A stretch of DNA of 64,000 bases from assembly GCA_018266085.1 (NCBI GenBank), contig JAFEAZ010000006.1, positions 62,001 to 126,000 of the forward strand, written 5' to 3'. The number at the start of each line of letters is the position of its first letter. The stretch's first letter is position 1. Positions 34,768 through 43,307 of this stretch are shown here, piece by piece. The DNA comes from Candidatus Babelota bacterium (lineage in GTDB: Bacteria; Babelota; Babeliae; Babelales; Vermiphilaceae). Both the position numbers and the translations under genes were made by a program. The notes below the pieces were generated by a model. It saw only the letters and a program-made list of their open reading frames with translations. It was not told where the DNA came from and did no database searches.

Positions 34768-36210
34768 TTATGTGAACAGGTAAGAATATATGAAATGAGC
34801 CCACTTGTTGTTCGCGGCAAAGGGAGTCTTTTCATATGAAAAGTGCAATTTGTTTTCGGGGAAGTAAATTGAAATACCTCGGGCTAGTGCAAGATTAGAG
34901 CTCGCCACGTTTGCAATGACTATTTCTTCAACGAGGCTTTTTCCTTCATTCAGCAATCGAGAGAGTTCTTCTATGGATTGTTGGTTGTGTGGTGTTTGTA
35001 ATCTGGCGATATTCGCTTTAAGGTTTGTATAGAAATGATGAAGATCAACATAGCTTGGCTCTTCAAAGTGAGTGCAGTTATTTTTGTCTCTGCTTGCCTT
35101 TATTCCGATTTTGAAGTCATTTCTTTCGGTCGTTTGTAATCCTTGTACCAGCAATTTTGCCAACGCGTGTACATTGGCGCTCAATAGTTCAATTTTTGAT
35201 AGATCAATGGCCGACAAGGTGTAATCAGTGGTCACTTTGTTGTATGTTTTTTCATACATCGCGACAATATGCTTTGCGAGCGCAAGAGGTGTTGGTGATT
35301 CTTGCATAAATTGTGATAAGGCCAATTGGTAGTTCCATCCAGTGCCAAGCTCAACCTCTTGCGAACCTATCATGAAGTCAGCGTATTCCTTGATGAGATC
35401 GGCTACTTCAAGCATGGACATTAAGCAGGCGTCGAATCCTATAAAAGCTAGTTTTTTGCCATTATTGCAGGTGTTGCATATATACTCGAGTGCGCTTTGC
35501 AGTTTTTGATTGGTAAGATAATTTCCGGTGGTATCATCCCAGCATATGCCTCGTCTGTTTTGTTGGTTAATAAAGTCGAGAAACTCTGTATTGCGGTCCA
35601 GTTCAAGCTTGTTGTTGTGTGGGTTGAATGAAAAAAGTTCCGTAGCATGCACAATTTTCCCTGGTCGCGGATCGATAATGCCGGTCCCATGGTTCCATAG
35701 TATTAACCCATAATGTTCTGCGGGATACTTATTCATGGCCCAAGAGCAGCAAGATATCAATGTTTGTTGGTCTCCGCTGTCCATTTTTTGCGTTGTTGGG
35801 TCATCAGCGTTAAGGTGGACTATGCGTCCTTGCTCTATACAATAACGGCGTGTAATTTTTTTATTTCCTGCAAGGCGTACATGGAGCTCTACAACTATGG
35901 TAAGTTCTGCGTTCGATCCAACAGTAGTCATCTGTTTTATATTACGAGCGGCAAAGTGGCTCAGGTCATTATCTGCTGCCATGTAAACAATAACGGTCCA
36001 ATTTTTTTTTGGTTTCCTCTGAGTGAGGTTTTCTGTTTCTTTTGTAAAATCGGTGTCGATAGCAACACCTTGGTCCTGCATGTGTTCTAGTTTAAATAGA
36101 TCGCATTCTTGAATAGTTGCGCTGGTTGCTATGAAATAAAAACAGAGAAGGGTTCCTATAAGGGCATAAAAAAGAGTTGAGCCTGTGTTATTTTTTGATA
36201 TGGCGACCAT
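34768..36210 (-). CDS. Secreted clostripain-family cysteine protease (C11)
   Basis: 480 aa. N-terminal hydrophobic signal/anchor (about 13-32), then a caspase-like fold. Strand WTVIVYMAADNDL, catalytic His in LILWNHGTG (H174), then catalytic Cys in FIGFDACLMSMLEVA (C262), the exact clostripain arrangement. The rest is helical with no extra domain. Known C11 enzymes cut after Arg/Lys and self-process. Location is probably periplasmic or extracellular. GGAG with ideal spacing before the ATG. Likely target unknown; host protein digestion is a guess. Confidence 0.88.
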   Translation of the reverse strand: MVAISKNNTGSTLFYALIGTLLCFYFIATSATIQECDLFKLEHMQDQGVAIDTDFTKETENLTQRKPKKNWTVIVYMAADNDLSHFAARNIKQMTTVGSNAELTIVVELHVRLAGNKKITRRYCIEQGRIVHLNADDPTTQKMDSGDQQTLISCCSWAMNKYPAEHYGLILWNHGTGIIDPRPGKIVHATELFSFNPHNNKLELDRNTEFLDFINQQNRRGICWDDTTGNYLTNQKLQSALEYICNTCNNGKKLAFIGFDACLMSMLEVADLIKEYADFMIGSQEVELGTGWNYQLALSQFMQESPTPLALAKHIVAMYEKTYNKVTTDYTLSAIDLSKIELLSANVHALAKLLVQGLQTTERNDFKIGIKASRDKNNCTHFEEPSYVDLHHFYTNLKANIARLQTPHNQQSIEELSRLLNEGKSLVEEIVIANVASSNLALARGISIYFPENKLHFSYEKTPFAANNKWAHFIYSYLFT

Positions 36211-36294
36211 AATGACTCCTTTTTATAGGTCAAGATTATTGAGGGAAGAGTATGGGATGACTCTAAACAAATGGGGTTTATTCGAGCAATACTT

Positions 36295-37503
36295 TTATGA
36301 ATACACTCTTTTTGTGTGAGCATGGTTGAACCAGGCCAGTGCGTACGTCAAACCAAAGCTTAATTGAAAATCAAGACAGAGAAGATAGGCTGGCGATATA
36401 CATAAAAAACTCAGCATGACTAAAGATATGGCATGCATGGGGTCAAGAGGTGTTCTACCCCAATTTCCAATTTTATAGAGAATAAATGAAAAGCACGCTC
36501 GATCAAATGATATACTCGACCAACTGAGCAGGTAATAGGAACATCCTAAAACGGCTAGTAGTAGATATCTGCTACGCTCTAAAATGGGTAATCTTTGTAA
36601 AAAAAGAACCAATAACCAGCCTGCGATAATCAAATGTAAACCGGATCGGGCGAGATGGTGGCTTATTCCCCACAGAGAAAAATTATGCGTTATGTAGCCA
36701 CTCATGGGAATATCATGCTTGTTGCCAAGAAAAAGAGCGGTATACAATGGTTGTAATGATGAGTCTATCTTCGCACATACAGCGCGTAGCGTTCTTGCGC
36801 GGAGATCAAAAAGATATCGATTGAGCGATTGATGAGTAGTTTTTTTAATAGAGTACGTATTGTTTTGGGCAAAAATAAGAGCAATCACCCCGCTGCGCAT
36901 TGTTCTTATAAGGTCAGCATTCGTCTTTGGTTTTTTTAGAGCTATGGCATCAACGCTCACTTCATCATCGATAGAGCATGTAACGTGTGCCGGTGTGTAT
37001 AGGTAGATGACAGTCTTTTTTTTGAAGGAAAAGCTTTGATCTGTTACACAAGAAATCGTATCTGTTGTGATGGTTATTCGTTTTTTAAAGTAGGGATGGT
37101 GATAGGTTGTTATATCACAGACGCGCCCAGTACAAAAGTATCGATCGGATGGTGAGCGAGAAAAAAGCGCGTCATATGCTGTTTTCTCATATGAAAAACG
37201 AGTCATGCCGGCTACAAAAAAGAGTAAACACCCAAAAGTAATAGGCGTCATGTTTTGTGACAATAACAATAATAGACGTGTTCGGATTGCCCTTGGCAGG
37301 TTATTTGCTGGAATAGAACCTGTGTTGCACAGGGACGCGCTCCAGACTAACCAAGAGCTGCTTAGCATTAAAAGAGATGCCAGAATCAATACCCACATGT
37401 TGCTCTGATGAGCTTGTACTGCTATTCCTCCTGCGAATGAGACCACAAAAAAGGATATGGGGTGAAGGTTATAAAAAGTTGTCCAGCGGTCTGAAGAAAG
37501 CAT
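36295..37503 (-). CDS. ComEC/Rec2-like membrane protein, short form
   Basis: 402 aa. The N-terminal part has helices and a small soluble OB-like region (about 120-210). The competence core has the hallmark LYTALFLGNKHDIP and ISHHLARSGLHLIIAGWLL, corresponding to the ISGLH motif of ComEC, followed by further helices with the FQLSFGLTYAL motif. It stops there: the later helices and metallo-beta-lactamase domain of full ComEC are absent. It may be a channel-only variant or a truncated gene. No competence genes are nearby. No clear ribosome-binding site precedes the ATG at 37503. Confidence 0.75.
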   Translation of the reverse strand: MLSSDRWTTFYNLHPISFFVVSFAGGIAVQAHQSNMWVLILASLLMLSSSWLVWSASLCNTGSIPANNLPRAIRTRLLLLLSQNMTPITFGCLLFFVAGMTRFSYEKTAYDALFSRSPSDRYFCTGRVCDITTYHHPYFKKRITITTDTISCVTDQSFSFKKKTVIYLYTPAHVTCSIDDEVSVDAIALKKPKTNADLIRTMRSGVIALIFAQNNTYSIKKTTHQSLNRYLFDLRARTLRAVCAKIDSSLQPLYTALFLGNKHDIPMSGYITHNFSLWGISHHLARSGLHLIIAGWLLVLFLQRLPILERSRYLLLAVLGCSYYLLSWSSISFDRACFSFILYKIGNWGRTPLDPMHAISLVMLSFLCISPAYLLCLDFQLSFGLTYALAWFNHAHTKRVYS

Positions 37504-37844
37504 GGGGGTGTTTCTTATGGCAATAGATGTTTTTATAAAAAACGGGAAAAATTCATCAAGAAAATAATATCAAAGATCGCAATTATAGCCAACTCGTGGT
37601 ATTTAGTCTCAGCGATTGCTCTCTTTGCTTTACATAGTTCAGCTTAAAAAGAGAGATAGTAACAACGTTAATTCTTGAGAGTAATACTCGCTTTGCAGTC
37701 CGATGGGAAAGTAGTGGTCGCTGGGCGCGTATAAGCGGCATGAGTGCAATTGTGGTTGCTCGGTACACGACTGGTGGCAAATTTATTGACAAATGAGTTC
37801 TAGATGGTACTATTTCGAATATCGTACATGATCAGAATCTACGT
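37504..37844. other. Intergenic region between the ComEC-like gene and tRNA-Gly
   Basis: 341 bp. It contains a decayed delta-60-repeat gene fragment (37653-37796) and, just before it, a stem CTCTCTTT/AAAGAGAG around 37619-37654. Nothing intact is encoded. Confidence 0.5.
37653..37796 (+). pseudogene. Relic of a delta-60-repeat (DUF5122-type) protein
   Basis: Three short frames, in order, spell one degenerate repeat: EIVTTLI, then LALQSDGKVVVAGRV (37687-37731, then a stop), then SGMSAIVVARYTTGGKFIDK (37734-37793, then a stop). The LQ-DGK-VVAG and ARY-GG-ID motifs are the hallmark of delta-60 beta-propeller repeats found in large secreted proteins. At least two frameshifts separate them, and no start or ribosome-binding site is present. 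It is a fossil; no intact member lies in the window. Confidence 0.6.
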
Positions 37845-37920
37845 GCGGGAATAGCTCAGTTGGTAGAGCGTTGCCTTGCCAAGGCAAAGGTCGCGGGTTC
37901 GAGTCCCGTTTCCCGCTCCA
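37845..37920 (+). tRNA. tRNA-Gly (anticodon GCC)
   Basis: Full cloverleaf: acceptor GCGGGAA/TTCCCGC, D arm GCTC-AGTTGGTA-GAGC, anticodon stem TTGCC/GGCAA with loop TTGCCAA (anticodon GCC at 37878-37880), T arm GCGGG-TTCGAGT-CCCGT, discriminator T and encoded CCA (37918-37920). Confidence 0.98.
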
Positions 37921-38059
37921 TACATATATAAAAACATATGCCTTTTGTTAACAAACCCCTCTACATTGTTTAGTATAGTTAAGAAACAGGTGCAGTAATA
38001 CCATTGAATATAACTGCATCAGGCATTTTAAAAAAATTTGAGTGAAAAGGTTTTCATCA

Positions 38060-38737
38060 ATGAAATCGATCGTTGAACAAGCATCAACTGTTCTTAAAGC
38101 CATTGAAAAAGGATGGGAGCAAGCGGGTAAACCGGCCGAATTTACCATTAAAGTCTACGAGCACGGCGTTAAAAATTTTTTTGGTATGAGCATAGAACCG
38201 GCAAAGATCTGCATATTGTTTGAAGACAAATCTTCTAAAGCAGCGCATCAAAAACAGCATCCGCGCCACGAAGCATCGTCACAACAGCAATCGCACCATT
38301 CTGCTGGCCATCAGCAACCACGTAAAGATACGGCAGGATCTTCCGAGCAACGCAGACAAACGAATCAGCACCAGCAACGCTTGCAAAAACCAGCGCTAGC
38401 TAACCCTGTTGCGCAATCACAAATAAAAAAAGAGCCGTCTATAGAGCGTCCAGCACAGCCTGTATCAACCAAGATTATGTGGGATGACGAGCTTATTAAT
38501 GCCTGCAATGCTTGGTTGACCGGCACGCTAGGGGTCATGGGCAAAAGCAATTGCACTTTTAAGGTAGACGCGAAAAAATACCACCTTATTATTACTTTTG
38601 ATCAAGCGGTACTTGAAGATAAAGAACGAGAAAAAGCACTGTTTAGAAGTTTCGCACACATTCTTATGCAATCGCTACGTAATCGCTTTAAAAAGGGGTT
38701 GCGTGGTTATAGAATTGTGCTTAATGCTCAAGATTAA
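38060..38737 (+). CDS. jag: Jag/KhpB-like RNA-binding protein, R3H domain absent
   Basis: 225 aa from the ATG at 38060 (AAAAGG about 9 bp upstream); a GTG six codons earlier is possible. Residues 1-52 are a clear Jag-N domain (EQASTVLKAIEKGWEQAG, VKNFFGM). A Gln/His-rich linker follows (about 60-140). The C-terminal 85 residues fit a KH domain in strand/helix order, but the GxxG nucleic-acid loop is replaced by VLEDKERE and the usual R3H domain is missing. Lies directly upstream of mnmE, as near many bacterial origins. Confidence 0.82.
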   Translation: MKSIVEQASTVLKAIEKGWEQAGKPAEFTIKVYEHGVKNFFGMSIEPAKICILFEDKSSKAAHQKQHPRHEASSQQQSHHSAGHQQPRKDTAGSSEQRRQTNQHQQRLQKPALANPVAQSQIKKEPSIERPAQPVSTKIMWDDELINACNAWLTGTLGVMGKSNCTFKVDAKKYHLIITFDQAVLEDKEREKALFRSFAHILMQSLRNRFKKGLRGYRIVLNAQD

Positions 38738-38745
38738 GCTATCGT

Positions 38746-40125
38746 ATGTTGTACTCTCATGACGATGATGTCATTGTTGCTCAATGTACACCGACCGGAC
38801 CTGGGGCAATCGCTCTCATTCGCATAAGCGGTATTCAGGCAGTATCAGTTGCTGATGCTTTTTGTTTGCTTGCGTCAGGCAAGAAGATTGCCGACTGTGC
38901 TTCTCATACCGTTCATTTTGCCCGTATTATTAATGGTGCTGGTCAAATAATTGACCAAGTTATGGTTACGCTTATGCGAGCACCAAAAACATTTACTGGA
39001 CAAGATACGGTCGAAATCACCTCACATAATAATCAGTTTATACTTGAAGAGATTTTAGCGCGTGCTATTGCAGCAGGCGCCAGAATGGCACAATCGGGAG
39101 AATTTACGCGGCGTGCTGTGCTCAATGAAAAAATGGATCTCTTGCAAGCTGAAGCCCTGAATGATCTTATTCATGCCAATACGCAACAAAGTGCTCGGCA
39201 AGCGCTTAGTCAATTGGAGGGCAGTTTCTCGTCATGGATTGCTTCTATTGAGCGAGAACTGTTACGTGCACATGCGCTTTGCCAAGCAAGTTTTGAATTT
39301 ATTGATGAAGAGATGACATTTGATCAGCCAATAAAAGAATCACTGACTACTATAGTGCATATACTTGCTACGATTAAACGGACTTTTACGCCGCAACAAC
39401 ATATTCGCCAAGGTATACGTATTGCGCTTATCGGATCGGTCAACGCGGGTAAATCATCATTGTTCAATATGTTGATTGGCGCGCAACGAGCTATTGTGTC
39501 TCCTCAGGCAGGAACAACACGAGACACGATTGAAGCTGGTTTATATAGGAATGGTGCGTATTGGACATTAATCGATACAGCGGGGCTGCGGCACACTAAT
39601 GATGCCATCGAACAGGAAGGTATAAAACGTTCTCATATGCAAGCTGAGAGTGCAGATATAGTACTGCTGGTCGTTGATGGCTCTCGCCTATTAAACCCTG
39701 TAGAATTGGCAGAATACCAACTATTGTATGAGCGTTATAATACAAAATCTCTCCTTGTCTTTACAAAGTCAGATTTACCTCAAATTTCGTATGACTTGAC
39801 CTTTCCGCATCAATCATCATTACGCGTCTCGAGTGTGACATTGGAATCGCTCGGTCAGCTTGAAAAAATAGTAAACGAAAGAATAGAACAGATCATAGCG
39901 CAGGCAGCATCCCCTTATCTGGTCAATCAGCGTCAATATCACCTATTGTTAGGTTTAGAACAGCAATTGCATGCGATACAAGAGCAGTTAGGCGATACTA
40001 TAGCGTATGAACTTTTGTCATACCATTTAAATGATGCGTTTGCTCTTCTTGGCGAAATAAGCGGTAAAAGCGCCAGTGAAAAGGCTATGGATGCTATCTT
40101 TAGAGAGTTTTGTGTCGGTAAATAA
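38746..40125 (+). CDS. mnmE: tRNA modification GTPase MnmE
   Basis: 459 aa. With MnmG it makes the (carboxymethyl)aminomethyl group on U34 of certain tRNAs. N-terminal folate-binding domain (IVAQCTPTGPGAIALIRISG), helical domain, inserted G domain with GSVNAGKSSLFN, GTTRDTIE, DTAGLR and FTKSD, and the C-terminal catalytic CVGK (C456). Follows jag by 8 bp, in the same operon. mnmG is not in the window. Confidence 0.96.
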   Translation: MLYSHDDDVIVAQCTPTGPGAIALIRISGIQAVSVADAFCLLASGKKIADCASHTVHFARIINGAGQIIDQVMVTLMRAPKTFTGQDTVEITSHNNQFILEEILARAIAAGARMAQSGEFTRRAVLNEKMDLLQAEALNDLIHANTQQSARQALSQLEGSFSSWIASIERELLRAHALCQASFEFIDEEMTFDQPIKESLTTIVHILATIKRTFTPQQHIRQGIRIALIGSVNAGKSSLFNMLIGAQRAIVSPQAGTTRDTIEAGLYRNGAYWTLIDTAGLRHTNDAIEQEGIKRSHMQAESADIVLLVVDGSRLLNPVELAEYQLLYERYNTKSLLVFTKSDLPQISYDLTFPHQSSLRVSSVTLESLGQLEKIVNERIEQIIAQAASPYLVNQRQYHLLLGLEQQLHAIQEQLGDTIAYELLSYHLNDAFALLGEISGKSASEKAMDAIFREFCVGK

Positions 40126-40136
40126 ACTTACTAGCT

Positions 40137-43100
40137 TTAGTAAAAAATAACCGTGGTCAAGATTATTGCTATCAACATCTGAATATCCCAAAAAAGACTT
40201 TGATACCATAAGGCTAATTTTTTATACCATTTTTTCTTACCAAAATCGGTCTGTTGGAAGAAGATGTGCGCGGTTAAAATTAGTATTGTTACATAGGTAA
40301 AAAGGAAAAAATATTCGATATACATAATTTTTGCAGTAGCTGTTTGATCTCTCATCGTACGGTGTAAAAATATAATAGTGAGCAATAGGCCAGTATAGGC
40401 AGTTAATGTTTTTTCAAGATTAAGTTCGTGATTTTCGCTTAAATTAAAAAAGCAATAAATAGAAAACATGATAATAAAAATCGGCAAGAAAAAAATAAGA
40501 ATTGCATTGAGTATATTACGTACCACGATGATATTAAAATTGAATGAGAAGTTGGCGGTTGGTCTCCCAAATGATTCAACGCCATACGTTGTTTTAGGTT
40601 TTACATTTTTAAATGAAAATGATGATTCCGCTATATTAAAACCTGAGAATTGTACGTTTTCGCTTAGTCCTGGTAAGTTGATGGCGTTCATATTTTGGTA
40701 TGCGGCAAGGTCAGGCACTGGTAATATATTTCTGCTCAAGTCTGGATGCTCTATTTCAAGAGAGATTTTGTTAGCATCAAGAGGATATAATGACTCATTC
40801 CATTCATAAGGAATCTCTACAAAAAACTCCCATCCAATAATTGTCGTAAGACCAATTTTTGTTTCATACAATTTAACAAGATCTACCTTGTTAGAGGCTT
40901 GCGTAAAAAGAACACCAGGCTTAATGTCTTTATGTTTTATGGCATTATAATATTGCCAAATGAAACCAGAGATTTTAAGTCCACCTTTATCGAGAGGACG
41001 TATAGAGTCTATTTGGATACCTGTTGGGATGGGTATTGGAGCTGGTTCATTAATAATTGCTGCTATCTGTTTTTTTTCTGTAATGAACTGCTCTAATTCT
41101 AGCGCTGTTGTAATGGTATGCTCAGCAGGATCCTGAATTTCTTGCTGTGCATAACATATGTAGATTAACACAAAAAAACAGACCAAAAGCGGCGCAGACA
41201 AAGCAAGAAAGTGTCTTAACGGTGTTCGATTTTCTGGTTTATAGATCTTCAGCAGCAACATCAACGAACTTATTACAAAAAATAGTATCAATAAAAGGAG
41301 TGTTACATAATGATGGCGCAGAGAAGTTAATGATCCTTCAAAAAAATTTTTGGAGATGAATATGCCCAAGAGCCAGCCTGTACGATCAAGAGGAGCAAAA
41401 TAAGCCTCTTTTTCGTCTTGAGCAGCAACATTTTTAAAGGCATAAAAGCCGTGAAGTTTTACTCCCCATTTTTCCCATAGATTGGTGAGTCCGGGGCTTG
41501 CAATTTTTTGAGCCATTTCAACGATTGTACTTTTATTCTCTTTATAATTAAGGCTAGGGTGATATAAAAAAACGCCATTTTTTGAGAGTAAAAACGAAGT
41601 TCCCTGAGCACCTAAATTAATCGCTTCTATACGTTTGGTAATGCTGTCCATATCAACAAAAACAGTAACAACAGCTACAAGATCTTTTCCGTCATGTGTA
41701 TAAAAATCATTCGAACAGCCAGCAACAAACTTTTTAGTCAGCGGCTCTATTGTAGGATCTGTCCATAAAACAGCCTTTTCTTCTATACTGTCAGGGTAGA
41801 ACATTTTATAAGAAGCATCATTTAACGATTTTTTCGTATAATCATAGAGCTCATCGAGATTGTAGGTTTCTATGCCATTGGCTGTACGCGCAACATATCG
41901 ACCAAAAAGTCTCTTGTTTTTATCATATGCATAGGGAGCATATGCAACGCTAATTCCTGAGACGACAGGATTTTCAGTAATATAATATTTTAAACGTTCA
42001 ATCAATTTTTCATTATCTAAATAGCCAAATTTAATCTTATAGGAAAGCGTCTGGGTAATAAGCTCGACTATATACGCTGATCTATTTATCTCGCGTTGAG
42101 TATCTGCGATGTGAGAAGCTATATTATTTTTCTTTTCTGCTGCAGTATTATACTTTAACAAATAGAAAGAACAGATGCAGCCAATACTGCTAATGAGACT
42201 GACTGCCCATACTATTTTCAACAATTGGCGTAAAAATTTTTCACGATCAGATCTTTTTTTTATCTCGATAATGGTTGTGTGTAGGCTGTTTTTGAATGGT
42301 TTGTAATAGATTATCGCTATAAAAAAGAGTATAGCTATTACAACAAATAGGAGCATGAGTACTCTTTTATACCAAGCGTTTGTTTTAAGCACCTCTTGGT
42401 AACTCAATTTTGCCGCTATGCCAAATTTCGCTTCAGGTACGTAACCCCAGGCTGCAAGTGATAATATATGATTGGAATCAAAAGTGACTCCTGCTCCTGT
42501 ATATCCGTTCGTAGCCATCTGCATAGGACTCATATCAGCAGTATGAGATGTATACAAAAGCGGCGTAAATTTTTTAAAGGGTGCGTCAAGTTCATTGCGT
42601 ATTCTATCAACATACAGAACACCGTTTTCTATACGTTTAGCTATATTGAGATCGCCAGTAACACCAAGTCCTATATAATTATTGCTAATCGCATACAAAG
42701 TGGTTTCGTTGATTCTTATCGCAGCAATAGCCTGCAATTTTTTATCTTTAAAAAGAGGGACAGTTATAAAGAGTGCCGGCGCTTTAAGCAGTGAGTCATA
42801 TGAAAAAGAGGCTATATCAGTAGTCACCGTCATGAAAACTTGACGCACAGAAACGCCAAGAGCAGTATCTCGCAATGATTGATCTTGTACTGATAGATGA
42901 TCATACACTGGTGTATCGGTGAAAATAACCACTCCGTTGAGATCAAAGATAAGACAGTTTTTATAGTCAAGGGTATTTTTATATGAGGTTAATAATGCCG
43001 AAAATCGTTTAGATAGTTCTATGTCCTGATTGCCCGTTTGTGCGTTGAAATCGTTAATAATGTCGTCTAATGCTTTCTTGACGGAATCTTGCCCAAAAAC

Positions 43101-43307
43101 AAGCTGTATTGCTCGTTCATTATCATATAAAAATTGTTCAATCTCTGATGTACGCTTGTCGCGTATTGCAACAAGCTTTTGCTTTGTTTGCTCAATTTTA
43201 TAATGCATAATCATAAAATATGAAGCGATAATTACTCCAAAAGCGGCGATGAACATATAAAACAATACATGTTGTCGCAGAGAGATTTTTTTTAAGGTGC
43301 TGACCAT
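40137..43307 (-). CDS. Double-Cache sensor fused to a pentameric ligand-gated ion-channel module
   Basis: 1056 aa membrane protein. Order: TM about 14-34; periplasmic Cache-like region 36-308; TM 312-335; TM 364-384; second Cache-like region about 388-660 (with LLSKNGVFLYHPS); TM 668-687; TM 700-719; then a Cys-loop/Pro-loop receptor module. That module has an extracellular beta domain (about 755-925: TGIQIDS, GFIWQYY, the Pro-loop SLYPLD at 840-844, VQFSGFNIAESSF) and four helices: M1 with its Pro (931-954, FFLPIFIIMFS), M2 (967-981), M3 (996-1017), M4 (1038-1055). The match to GLIC-type channels follows the whole module, not one motif. Likely an ion channel gated by ligands bound at Cache and/or channel sites. 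Overlaps the upstream solute-binding protein gene by 16 bp. Confidence 0.8.
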   Translation of the reverse strand: MVSTLKKISLRQHVLFYMFIAAFGVIIASYFMIMHYKIEQTKQKLVAIRDKRTSEIEQFLYDNERAIQLVFGQDSVKKALDDIINDFNAQTGNQDIELSKRFSALLTSYKNTLDYKNCLIFDLNGVVIFTDTPVYDHLSVQDQSLRDTALGVSVRQVFMTVTTDIASFSYDSLLKAPALFITVPLFKDKKLQAIAAIRINETTLYAISNNYIGLGVTGDLNIAKRIENGVLYVDRIRNELDAPFKKFTPLLYTSHTADMSPMQMATNGYTGAGVTFDSNHILSLAAWGYVPEAKFGIAAKLSYQEVLKTNAWYKRVLMLLFVVIAILFFIAIIYYKPFKNSLHTTIIEIKKRSDREKFLRQLLKIVWAVSLISSIGCICSFYLLKYNTAAEKKNNIASHIADTQREINRSAYIVELITQTLSYKIKFGYLDNEKLIERLKYYITENPVVSGISVAYAPYAYDKNKRLFGRYVARTANGIETYNLDELYDYTKKSLNDASYKMFYPDSIEEKAVLWTDPTIEPLTKKFVAGCSNDFYTHDGKDLVAVVTVFVDMDSITKRIEAINLGAQGTSFLLSKNGVFLYHPSLNYKENKSTIVEMAQKIASPGLTNLWEKWGVKLHGFYAFKNVAAQDEKEAYFAPLDRTGWLLGIFISKNFFEGSLTSLRHHYVTLLLLILFFVISSLMLLLKIYKPENRTPLRHFLALSAPLLVCFFVLIYICYAQQEIQDPAEHTITTALELEQFITEKKQIAAIINEPAPIPIPTGIQIDSIRPLDKGGLKISGFIWQYYNAIKHKDIKPGVLFTQASNKVDLVKLYETKIGLTTIIGWEFFVEIPYEWNESLYPLDANKISLEIEHPDLSRNILPVPDLAAYQNMNAINLPGLSENVQFSGFNIAESSFSFKNVKPKTTYGVESFGRPTANFSFNFNIIVVRNILNAILIFFLPIFIIMFSIYCFFNLSENHELNLEKTLTAYTGLLLTIIFLHRTMRDQTATAKIMYIEYFFLFTYVTILILTAHIFFQQTDFGKKKWYKKLALWYQSLFWDIQMLIAIILTTVIFY

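Noticed and set aside
37583-37792. 69-codon minus-strand frame between the ComEC-like gene and tRNA-Gly
   Set aside because: It runs antisense to the delta-60 relic and has no ribosome-binding site; the + strand carries the recognisable motifs.
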